DNA of 64,000 nucleotides from positions 62,001 to 126,000 of the forward strand of contig DOTG01000033.1 of assembly GCA_003512955.1 (NCBI GenBank). Reading direction: 5' to 3'. Made by a program: the position numbers and the translations under genes. The notes under the pieces are model-generated. The model was given only the letters and a program-made list of their open reading frames with translations. It was not told the origin of the DNA and ran no database searches. The stretch is from Marinilabiliales bacterium (lineage in GTDB: Bacteria > Bacteroidota > Bacteroidia > Bacteroidales > SZUA-534). Below are positions 44,301 to 51,194 of this stretch, piece after piece. Positions within the stretch are counted from its first letter, which is position 1; the number at the start of each line of letters is the position of its first letter.

Positions 44301-44696
44301 ATGAATGATAAGGGAAAAGCCTTTATAGCAAAATTGGACGAACTTATTGAATTGTTTAAGCAGCTGAGAGATAAAGCTACCAGCGAGGGAATTATTATTA
44401 AAAACGATCCCCTCTATCAAAATTTTGAGCTGTTAGCAGGCAACTACCAAATGATTAAAAACACCATTCCCGATGATTTTATTGAAGAGATGGGGGAACC
44501 TATTAAAGAACTGATTACCCAAATGGTAGATCAATTAAAAAAAGATTTAGGGATTTTTGACAAACCCGAAGCGGCTCCGGTTATTGACGAAAGGGAAAAC
44601 ATCGATTTTTTATTAAAAAACAGGGACCTTTCGGAGCAAGAAATAAATGACCTGCTTGACAAGCGAAGGATGCTTGAGAAAAAGAATTTTAGTTAA
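44301..44696 (+). CDS. Hypothetical 131-residue helical cytosolic protein
   Basis: No signal peptide, no transmembrane segment. The sequence is mostly amphipathic helix with high Lys/Glu content (LDELIELFKQLRDKATSE, PIKELITQMVDQLKKDL). The C-terminus DLSEQEINDLLDKRRMLEKKNFS looks like a helix-turn motif but not a recognised domain. It stands alone between the divergent barrel gene and a convergent gene. I do not recognise the family. Confidence 0.6.
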   Translation: MNDKGKAFIAKLDELIELFKQLRDKATSEGIIIKNDPLYQNFELLAGNYQMIKNTIPDDFIEEMGEPIKELITQMVDQLKKDLGIFDKPEAAPVIDERENIDFLLKNRDLSEQEINDLLDKRRMLEKKNFS

Positions 44697-44811
44697 GATT
44701 TATGAGTGTAAAGTAAAATTAACCGCAAGGAACAGAGCAGGTAAGGGTTAAAGGGTAAAATGGTTGGATTGTTACAAGATTGGTCATTAGCATATTACCT
44801 TGTGTCTCTAA

Positions 44812-44843
44812 TCTCACATTTTGATACTAAAATATTCATTCTG
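44812..44843 (+). repeat. Dispersed intergenic repeat, copy 1
   Basis: 32 bases, 30 identical to the copy at 48129-48160; the common core ATACTAAAATATTCATTCTG is exact. Lies between genes. Confidence 0.75.
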
Positions 44844-44885
44844 TGAACTAAACCACATTGAATTGAGATTAATTAAAAAAGGCTC

Positions 44886-45425
44886 TTATTTCCGCAATTG
44901 ATATTCCCCCTGCCAAACAGGATCTTTTACTTTGGTTAAAAACAGCCAGACCTTATTGCCAAAGGTATAATCTACCATTTTGTTAATTCCAAAAACCGAA
45001 AGCATTTGAAACTGTGCTGTTGAGGGAACCCCCTGCTTTGTCCCCCAGCCGGCCTCATCCACATTCCCGTAAGGAAACACATCGTATTTCAGCCGCCAAA
45101 GTTCATCCAAAATACTAGGGTCGATACCGTATTCTTCGAAATAATTGATTTTTTCTGGATTGGCGCGCGATGTTTCAAACCCGGAAGCTTGCCTTAGGAA
45201 AGATTCTTTGGTCAGGAAAATTATCTCGTGGGTGCTGTCAGGATTTTGGCGCATGATGCCAAACGAAACCGGGAATGAATTGGCACCTGAAATCAGGCTG
45301 ATGGCAAAACTATAGCGCGATTGCCGCACTTCGGGAACATAATCTTTTTTTGGAATTAATATTTGGCTTGCCCCAAAAAGGGGAATCAACAAGATATAAA
45401 TTAATAGATAAAAATTCTGTTTCAT
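44886..45425 (-). CDS. Hypothetical exported protein
   Basis: 179 residues with a Sec signal peptide (cleavage GASQ-I, residue 21). The mature protein contains SRYSFAISLISGANSFPVSFGIM, then WRLKYDVFPYG and VWLFLTKVKDPVWQGEYQL. No known catalytic motif; not recognised. Its start overlaps the pepE stop by 4 bases on the same strand, so they are coupled and it may share a role with that peptidase. Confidence 0.65.
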   Translation of the reverse strand: MKQNFYLLIYILLIPLFGASQILIPKKDYVPEVRQSRYSFAISLISGANSFPVSFGIMRQNPDSTHEIIFLTKESFLRQASGFETSRANPEKINYFEEYGIDPSILDELWRLKYDVFPYGNVDEAGWGTKQGVPSTAQFQMLSVFGINKMVDYTFGNKVWLFLTKVKDPVWQGEYQLRK

Positions 45426-46132
45426 TTTTTTAGCAAGAAATTGAAATCTTCAACAGGAGCCACTTCGAAAGGTGTTTTTCCGTATTGGAAAACACGTAGC
45501 GTTTTTTGTCCTTTAAAAGATAATTGGTTATCTTTTACCTGAAACAAGCACCCTTCACGCAAACCGGCGACGGTTGTTTCGCGGTTCACTTCCAAAAATT
45601 CAAGAATACGTTCCTCGCGGGTTTCGCCACCATGTCCTTCGGGGTTTTTATCCAAGTAATGTGGGTTGATTTGAAATGGAATCAGGTTCAGGGCGTCAAA
45701 ACCCATGGGATCGGCAATGGGCATATCGTTGGTGGTTTTAATGGTAGGGCAGGCCAAATTAGAGCCCGCGCTCCAGCCAATATATTTAGTTCCGGCCAAA
45801 ACTTTTTTACGGATGGGCGCGATCAATCCATTTTGGCGGACTAACCGCAACAACTGCCAGGTATTACCACCGCCCACTATAATGGCTTCTGCTTTTTCAA
45901 TAGCTTCCACCGAATTGGCAAAGTGGTGAATGGAAACTATGTCGTGCCCCACTTCGTTAAATCGGGTTTTTACTTTCTTTTCATAATCGTCCCATGTTAC
46001 CGTTACTCCGGCGTAGGGAATAAAAACCGCTTTTACGGGAATTGTTCCTAAAAAAGAGGCAATATCATTTTTTGGATAATCCAAATAGGGTTCACCCGGA
46101 TTGGTTGAGTTGCTGATTAATAGTAAGTTCAT
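45422..46132 (-). CDS. pepE: Dipeptidase E (alpha-aspartyl dipeptidase)
   Basis: 236 residues of the S51 family. The nucleophile is S121 in GWSAGSN, and NPHY with H158 fits the catalytic His; IIVGGGNTWQLL is a further family motif. It releases N-terminal Asp from Asp-X dipeptides in the cytosol. The length matches the family. Together with the following exported protein it forms a small operon. Confidence 0.92.
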   Translation of the reverse strand: MNLLLISNSTNPGEPYLDYPKNDIASFLGTIPVKAVFIPYAGVTVTWDDYEKKVKTRFNEVGHDIVSIHHFANSVEAIEKAEAIIVGGGNTWQLLRLVRQNGLIAPIRKKVLAGTKYIGWSAGSNLACPTIKTTNDMPIADPMGFDALNLIPFQINPHYLDKNPEGHGGETREERILEFLEVNRETTVAGLREGCLFQVKDNQLSFKGQKTLRVFQYGKTPFEVAPVEDFNFLLKK

Positions 46133-46237
46133 AGATTTTAAAAGTACGTTAAAAATTTATAAGCAAGTGATAATTTCCTATTGATAAATTTTGTCATGGG
46201 TTTCTGGTTTTGGTCTCTAAATTCTAATTTCTAACAT

Positions 46238-47032
46238 CTAATCTCTAATTTCTAAATCGATGGACATTTTTTCAATAGGCCAATTTCCTTCATCCACCGT
46301 CACTGCTGCAAGGGAATCAATTACCTCCAAGCCTTCAATCACTTGCCCGAACACGGTGTGCTGCCCATCCAAATGGGGCGTTCCTCCCTGGGTTTTGTAA
46401 ATTTCCTGATGCACGGGCGAAATAAATAAATGATATTGTTGTTCGGCGCCCAGCAGCTCGCCGGCGGTATATCGGGTTCCCTGGATGATAAAAAACTCGA
46501 AAGCCACGGACCGTTTTTCGGGATTGTTTTCGTATTCGCGGGCCATGGAAAGAGCGCCCTTTTTGTGGATGTTCTCTTTACGGAATTCGGCAGGTAGCGT
46601 GTAAGTCCCCATTTTCTGTTTCACATATTGCCGTTCGAACCCGTCGGAATCGCCGCCTTGAATCATAAAATGGTTAATCACCCGGTAAAATTCAGTGCCG
46701 TTGTAAAACCCGTTTTTAATCAGGCGGATGAAATTAGCCCGGTGAAGCGGCGTGTTTTCGTATAATTGTATCGTCATCACACCTTTGGGGGTTTTCATTA
46801 CCACCAGGGTTTCCCTGTTTTCGTTTCCATATTTTGTCAATTCTTCCACCAGGTTTTCATCGGTTAACGGGATCAGTTTTTTTGAAGGCTTTTTATCCGT
46901 TTCTGATGATTGGGGAGGTATGGTCTTTTTTTCCGGTTTTAAGGGTGTTTCGCTTTTTGATGCTGGTGGTTGCTGACAATTGGCCATTACAAAAAAACTG
47001 AAGAAGGTTATTATGAAAACACGTTTATTCAT
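46238..47032 (-). CDS. Peptidyl-prolyl cis-trans isomerase, cyclophilin type, lipoprotein
   Basis: 264 residues from the ATG at 47032, which overlaps the rsgA stop by 8 bases. The lipobox is MANC (C19), then a Pro/Lys/Ser-rich linker (to about 60), then a cyclophilin domain: TIQLYENTPLHRANFIRLIKNGFY, FYRVINHFMIQGGD, and the usual VFGQVIEGLEVIDS near the end. An insertion of about 25 residues (TRYTAGELLGAEQQYHLF...) sits in the loop. It is anchored at the periplasmic face and probably helps fold outer-membrane or secreted proteins. Confidence 0.9.
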   Translation of the reverse strand: MNKRVFIITFFSFFVMANCQQPPASKSETPLKPEKKTIPPQSSETDKKPSKKLIPLTDENLVEELTKYGNENRETLVVMKTPKGVMTIQLYENTPLHRANFIRLIKNGFYNGTEFYRVINHFMIQGGDSDGFERQYVKQKMGTYTLPAEFRKENIHKKGALSMAREYENNPEKRSVAFEFFIIQGTRYTAGELLGAEQQYHLFISPVHQEIYKTQGGTPHLDGQHTVFGQVIEGLEVIDSLAAVTVDEGNWPIEKMSIDLEIRD

Positions 47033-47963
47033 TGACCCGGTATTTTTCGTCATCGTTATTCAAAAACAGGTTCAGGTAACTTTTATACCGGCTTTCGGCA
47101 ATTTTACCCTCCTGAACCGCCTTTTTTACCGCACATCCCGGCTCATGCGAATGGCTGCAATTGTAATATTGGCAATGTCCCATCGCTGCAAAAAGTTCAG
47201 GAAAATAGTGCGAAATTTCATCTTTATCCATATCCACCATTCCAAAACCTTTAATACCCGGAGTGTCAATGATAAACCCACCGTTGCTCAATACATGCAT
47301 TTCGGGAAAAGTTGTGGTATGTTTTCCCGACTCATGGTAATCGGAAATTTCAGAGGTTTTTAAATCCAGGGTAGGGTTTAACAGGTTGATTAAGGTTGAT
47401 TTGCCAACGCCTGAATGGCCTGCCATAACCGAAGTTTTATGAGCCAGCAATTGGCTAATATTATCCACGCCCTGGTTTGCTGCCGCCGAAATAGGAAAAC
47501 ACTCATACCCAATCGTGGAATATACCTGAATGAGTTGATTCATCTCATCGAAATCGGTTTTGGAATAAATGTCGGTTTTATTGAACACGATTTTTGCAGG
47601 AATATTATAAGCTTCGGCAGCCACTAAAAAACGATCAATGAATTCAGGAAAGGTTTTGGGCTTGGCCAGGGTAACAATCAATAACGCCTGATCGACATTT
47701 GCCGCAAGGATGTGGGCCTGTTTTGAAAGGTTGATGGATTTGCGGATGATGTAGTTTTTCCGTTCTTCAATTTTAGAGATGGTGCCAAAGCCGGTTTTTT
47801 CGTCAAGCTCATAAATCACATGATCTCCCACAGCCAATGGGTTGGTGGTTTTGATGCCCGAGGTGCGGAATTTCCCCTTGATGCGGCATTCCACAATGCT
47901 TCCATCAGCATCTCGCACCAAATACCAGCTCCCGGTCGATTTTATAACAATTCCTTTGTTCAC
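47025..47963 (-). CDS. rsgA: Ribosome small subunit-dependent GTPase A
   Basis: 312 residues with the circularly permuted GTPase order: OB fold (about 1-70), NKTD (128-131), GHSGVGKST P-loop (182-190), DTPG (233-236), and a zinc motif C264-x4-C269-x-H271-x5-C277. It aids late 30S assembly. The start is GTG at 47963. Promoter box at 47983-47990. The isomerase gene overlaps its end by 8 bases. Confidence 0.96.
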   Translation of the reverse strand: MNKGIVIKSTGSWYLVRDADGSIVECRIKGKFRTSGIKTTNPLAVGDHVIYELDEKTGFGTISKIEERKNYIIRKSINLSKQAHILAANVDQALLIVTLAKPKTFPEFIDRFLVAAEAYNIPAKIVFNKTDIYSKTDFDEMNQLIQVYSTIGYECFPISAAANQGVDNISQLLAHKTSVMAGHSGVGKSTLINLLNPTLDLKTSEISDYHESGKHTTTFPEMHVLSNGGFIIDTPGIKGFGMVDMDKDEISHYFPELFAAMGHCQYYNCSHSHEPGCAVKKAVQEGKIAESRYKSYLNLFLNNDDEKYRVNE

Positions 47964-47982
47964 CTTGCGCTTTTATGAATAG

Positions 47983-47990
47983 CAAAGATA
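47983..47990 (-). promoter_or_regulatory. -7 promoter box (TATCTTTG) for rsgA
   Basis: Minus-strand TATCTTTG, an exact TAxxTTTG match, 20 bases before the GTG start. Confidence 0.45.
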
Positions 47991-48128
47991 ACTATTTTTA
48001 AAAGCCAGATGACGATTTACAAAGCCGGGGCAAGGGTGCAGGGTAAAATTGTCTAAATGGTTGCTTATTAGCTAAAAAGACAAAAAGCTAATAGCCAATT
48101 GTTCTAAACTCTAAATTCTAATCCCTTT

Positions 48129-48160
48129 TCTCAATTTTTGATACTAAAATATTCATTCTG
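48129..48160 (+). repeat. Dispersed intergenic repeat, copy 2
   Basis: 32 bases, 30 identical to 44812-44843. Ten bases upstream of the MITE-like element. Confidence 0.75.
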
Positions 48161-48170
48161 CTAATAATGT

Positions 48171-48290
48171 CGTTTAGTTAAGAAAGATTCACCCCGATAA
48201 TCCCCTCAAGGGGATACCTCCTCGGTGGCAGCAGTTCTAGTCCACGCCATGGCGTGATGCCCGAAGAGCGGAGGGCGCGTTAACTAAACG
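48171..48290. mobile_element. MITE-like element with 11-base terminal inverted repeats
   Basis: CGTTTAGTTAA (48171-48181) and TTAACTAAACG (48280-48290) are perfect inverted repeats bounding 120 bases. The interior is richer in GC than its flanks and holds two hairpins: ATCCCCT-CA-AGGGGAT (48200-48215) and the 14-base palindrome CACGCCATGGCGTG (48243-48256). No coding frame. No clear target-site duplication. It fits a short non-autonomous element, but I see only one copy here. Confidence 0.5.
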
Positions 48291-48337
48291 CATTGTATTG
48301 TTATTTAAAATCGTGGTGTTTCCAGTCATATTTCTCT

Positions 48338-48345
48338 TATTTTTG
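48338..48345 (+). promoter_or_regulatory. -7 promoter box (TATTTTTG) for the HAD phosphatase gene
   Basis: Exact match 15 bases before the ATG at 48361, giving a leader of about 9 bases. Confidence 0.45.
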
Positions 48346-48360
48346 GCAAAAATTTTTACG

Positions 48361-49023
48361 ATGATCCGGGCAGTAATTTTTGATATGGATGGGCTTTTGA
48401 TTGATTCTGAACCCTTGTGGAGAGAGGCCGAGATAGATATCTTTGGAAAAAAAGGGATACAGTTGACTGAAAATGATTGCCGGGGAACTACGGGAATGCG
48501 GGTGGACGAAGTGGTGACGCACTGGAGCTTGGTTTATCCTGAGGCTCATTTGAATGTGGATGCCACAGTTCAGGAAATCATGGAACGGGTTACTCAATTG
48601 GTGGTTGAAAAAGGAAAACCCATGCCGGGAGTTTATCAGGTTATTTCATTGCTCGAAAAGAAAGGGGTTCCGATGGCCATTGCCTCCGCATCGTCCAATG
48701 CTTTGATTGATACGGTGGTTCAAAAATTTGGAATTAAACCAAAATTTTTGTTGATACAATCTGCAGAGTTCATGAAATATGGCAAGCCTCATCCTGAAGT
48801 ATTTATTGAAACAGCCAAAAGAATATCCGTTCTTGCAAACCAGTGTTTGGTGCTCGAAGACTCGGTGTATGGAGTTTTGGCCGGGAAAGCGGCAAAAATG
48901 AAAGTAGTGGCTGTGCCCGATCACGAAAACTATCACAAAGCCGGGTATTGCATTGCCGACAAGAAAATTCCTTCGCTGGAGCTTTTTGATGAAGCCCTTT
49001 GGCAGGAACTGAATGCCGGGTAA
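48361..49023 (+). CDS. HAD-family phosphatase, HxpB (hexitol phosphatase)-like
   Basis: 220 residues. Motif I is FDMDGLLIDSEPLW, motif II is ASASSN, motif III is KYGKPHPEVF with the Lys, and motif IV is VLEDSVYGVLAG. The cap is of the alpha-helical C1 type (beta-phosphoglucomutase-like). It resembles YniC/HxpB, which dephosphorylates 2-deoxyglucose-6-P and hexitol-phosphates. An upstream in-frame stretch (48298) overlaps a promoter box, so I start at ATG 48361. Single gene. Confidence 0.88.
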   Translation: MIRAVIFDMDGLLIDSEPLWREAEIDIFGKKGIQLTENDCRGTTGMRVDEVVTHWSLVYPEAHLNVDATVQEIMERVTQLVVEKGKPMPGVYQVISLLEKKGVPMAIASASSNALIDTVVQKFGIKPKFLLIQSAEFMKYGKPHPEVFIETAKRISVLANQCLVLEDSVYGVLAGKAAKMKVVAVPDHENYHKAGYCIADKKIPSLELFDEALWQELNAG

Positions 49024-49087
49024 AAATCGCCGCCCGAATTTCAACCCCCTTTTATTTTGAGTAAGGGCTGAATATCAGTAATGTGTT

Positions 49088-49095
49088 TATTTTTG
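49088..49095 (+). promoter_or_regulatory. -7 promoter box (TATTTTTG) for the ECF sigma gene
   Basis: Exact TAxxTTTG match, 15 bases before the GTG start at 49111; -33 TTTG is 28 bases upstream and too far. Confidence 0.45.
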
Positions 49096-49110
49096 TAAAT
49101 AAAAAACACT

Positions 49111-49656
49111 GTGTCTGATTTAACCCAGCCATACAACCGTTTGATCCGGACAGGAGACACAAAAGCGTTTCAGCAAGTTTTTGAACTTCTTTATACGCCC
49201 CTTCATGCCTATGCCTTTTCGTTTGTAGCCAACAGCGAAGTGGCTGAAGAGCTGGTGCAGGAATCTTTTTTGATGATTTGGTATCACCGGGGCAAGATTG
49301 ATGAAGAATTCAATATGAAAGCCTATTTGTATAAAAGTGTACATAATCAGGCGTTGAATCATTTGCGCCATCAAAAGATTGTATTGAAGCACAAAGAGCA
49401 GGCTCATGGCAGCGATTCTTCTTATACAGAATGGCATGGAGAACCCAATCCTTTTTTATCGAAAGCCTTGTACGAAGCCATTGAACAATTGCCTGAACGG
49501 TCACGTCTGATTTTTGAGATGAGCCGGCTGGATGGGTTACGGCACCGCGAGATAGCAGAAAAACTAAATATAAGCGAAAAAACCGTTGAGGTTCAGGTGC
49601 GGAAAGCACGCCTGTTTTTACAAAAAAAATTAAAACGTTTTTATAAAGAATTGTAA
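49111..49656 (+). CDS. ECF-type RNA polymerase sigma factor
   Basis: 181 residues. Sigma region 2 (QVFELLYTPLHAYAFSFVANSEVAEELVQESFLMIW) and region 4 (EQLPERSRLIFEMSRLDGLRHREIAEKLNISEKTVEVQVRKA) are intact, matching the 'RNA polymerase sigma-70 factor, Bacteroides expansion family 1' type that works with FecR-like anti-sigma factors. GTG start. A FecR-domain gene follows after 8-29 bases. Confidence 0.93.
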   Translation: MSDLTQPYNRLIRTGDTKAFQQVFELLYTPLHAYAFSFVANSEVAEELVQESFLMIWYHRGKIDEEFNMKAYLYKSVHNQALNHLRHQKIVLKHKEQAHGSDSSYTEWHGEPNPFLSKALYEAIEQLPERSRLIFEMSRLDGLRHREIAEKLNISEKTVEVQVRKARLFLQKKLKRFYKEL

Positions 49657-49685
49657 GGGGTAATTTGAAACCAAATGTTTTTATT

Positions 49686-50453
49686 ATGGAAAGGAAAATT
49701 TCAATGGAAGCTGAAAATCACAGATATAATCAAATTATAGATTTTTTGGCGGATGCAATGACACCTCAGGAAAAAGATCAGTTTAAGCAATGGTTAAACC
49801 AGTCGGAAAATAACAAAGAGCTTTTTCTGCGGGTAAAAATTTTTTGGGAAAAATCGGAAAAGGACGCGCATCCATCATCTGTTGAGGCATGGGATAAAAT
49901 CCGACAGACAATTAAAGATCAAAACGGTGATGTTTTAAAAATGCGGTTCATAAAGTTATCTGTAGCGGCATCGTTACTTCTGCTTTTGACTTCGGGATGG
50001 TTGATTTATCAGGCAAAGCAAAACCTGATTTATTATGCAACCAACGAAAATTCTTTCAGGAAAGACACTCTTGACGATGGCAGCATCATCTATTTGTACC
50101 CATCGTCGTCTATTCAACTAAGGAAAGATAAAAACATACTTAAACTTTCCGGGGCGGCCTATTTTGTTGTCCCTAAAAATTGCCTGAATCCGCTTACTGT
50201 TCAGGTTGGCGGAACAAACATTAAGGTTAAAGGAACCTCGTTCCGTGTAAATTTAGGCAATCAAAAGGGAGACATTTCATTAATGGTAGAATCGGGTGAG
50301 GTAGAGTGGATTCAGAATCACAGCCATTCCCAATCACTTTTAGTACATGCAGGAGAGCAGGCTTATTTTTCCAACCTCCAAAAATCCTCATGGAAAGAAC
50401 CCAAGAAAGAAGACATATATATAATTTATCAACCGAAGTTAAACCACCAATAA
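49686..50453 (+). CDS. FecR-domain anti-sigma factor, short form
   Basis: 255 residues (ATG 49686; TTG 49665 is an alternative). An N-terminal cytoplasmic anti-sigma-like helix bundle (about 1-85), one transmembrane helix (about 98-117, SVAASLLLLLTSGWLIY) and a periplasmic FecR domain (DGSIIYLYPSSSIQL ... VKGTSFRVNL ... VESGEVEWI) are visible. The C-terminal DUF4974/secretin-like domain of most Bacteroidota FecR proteins is missing. It probably sequesters the ECF sigma just upstream. Confidence 0.88.
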   Translation: MERKISMEAENHRYNQIIDFLADAMTPQEKDQFKQWLNQSENNKELFLRVKIFWEKSEKDAHPSSVEAWDKIRQTIKDQNGDVLKMRFIKLSVAASLLLLLTSGWLIYQAKQNLIYYATNENSFRKDTLDDGSIIYLYPSSSIQLRKDKNILKLSGAAYFVVPKNCLNPLTVQVGGTNIKVKGTSFRVNLGNQKGDISLMVESGEVEWIQNHSHSQSLLVHAGEQAYFSNLQKSSWKEPKKEDIYIIYQPKLNHQ

Positions 50454-50468
50454 ACCAAACCGCCAGCC

Positions 50469-51068
50469 ATGAAAACACGAATCCTCCTCATTCTTCTTTT
50501 TAGTTTTATGAACGGATTTCCGCAAGTTGATAACGCCTTGAAACGGATGCAATTGTATGAAGGATCGGTGTACGTGACCTATGGACACCGCATTACCGAG
50601 GTGTTTTCGGAATTGGATTATAAAATGGGAGTGGGGCTTTTCCCGAAAACCAACATTGCCTTTTTGAATTACCAGCAACTGGTTCTTTTGATGCAAGATA
50701 CCGCCAAACGTGAGCAATGGAGCCAGGAAAAATACATGGAAGCGCGCAATAGGTTGAAGCAGCATGCCCCCGGAGGGAGAATTATTCTTTATGTGGAACG
50801 GTTCGATATGTACCAAACCAACAACAAATTCTTTTTTATCATCATCCGGGGCAATGACGAGAATAAAATTTTTGAATACCAATTGCCATATAAAGCGGCA
50901 GAACTGGTAACCACGGATGTCTTTAGCAATTGGGCCATTATCGATGTTGATGTCCCTTTGCCGGAAAGTTTTTTTATATACGTGAACCACAAAATGACCG
51001 AGCATCTTTCCGACACTAAGTTTTTGGTGGAACAAAATGCGGCGCCTTTACAAAAACCTACGGAATGA
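50469..51068 (+). CDS. Hypothetical exported protein after FecR
   Basis: 199 residues with a signal peptide (cleavage around GFPQ, residue 19). The mature protein contains SVYVTYGHRITEVFSEL, GGRIILYVERFDMYQTNN and a beta-rich C-terminus; no motif known to me. It begins 15 bases after the FecR stop, so it likely belongs to the same operon and could be the target or sensor of the sigma/anti-sigma pair. Function unknown. Confidence 0.68.
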   Translation: MKTRILLILLFSFMNGFPQVDNALKRMQLYEGSVYVTYGHRITEVFSELDYKMGVGLFPKTNIAFLNYQQLVLLMQDTAKREQWSQEKYMEARNRLKQHAPGGRIILYVERFDMYQTNNKFFFIIIRGNDENKIFEYQLPYKAAELVTTDVFSNWAIIDVDVPLPESFFIYVNHKMTEHLSDTKFLVEQNAAPLQKPTE

Positions 51069-51171
51069 TTCACGGGTTTTGACAATCATCCAAAATCATT
51101 TTTTTAATATTTTGTCCGCTTTGTTGCCAATTTAATTAGGGTTTTATAAACGGAGTTAATTTTATACCATT

Positions 51172-51179
51172 TATTTTTG
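51172..51179 (+). promoter_or_regulatory. -7 promoter box (TATTTTTG) for the AsmA gene
   Basis: Exact match ending 15 bases before the ATG at 51195; it overlaps an in-frame TTG at 51177 that I therefore reject as start. Confidence 0.45.
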
Positions 51180-51194
51180 TCAACAATATTATTG

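Larger units (their letters stand above)
47964..48360. other. 397-base intergenic region between divergent genes, rich in repeats
   Basis: Contents: rsgA promoter box, TCTAA-type degenerate repeat (48102-48124), the 32-base dispersed repeat (48129-48160), the 120-bp MITE-like element (48171-48290) and the HAD-gene -7 box (48338-48345). No gene seen. Confidence 0.75.

Noticed and set aside
50439..51035. 198-codon minus-strand frame opposite the 199-residue protein
   Set aside because: Both are unknown, but the plus frame has a signal peptide, an operon position and correct spacing; the minus frame has none.
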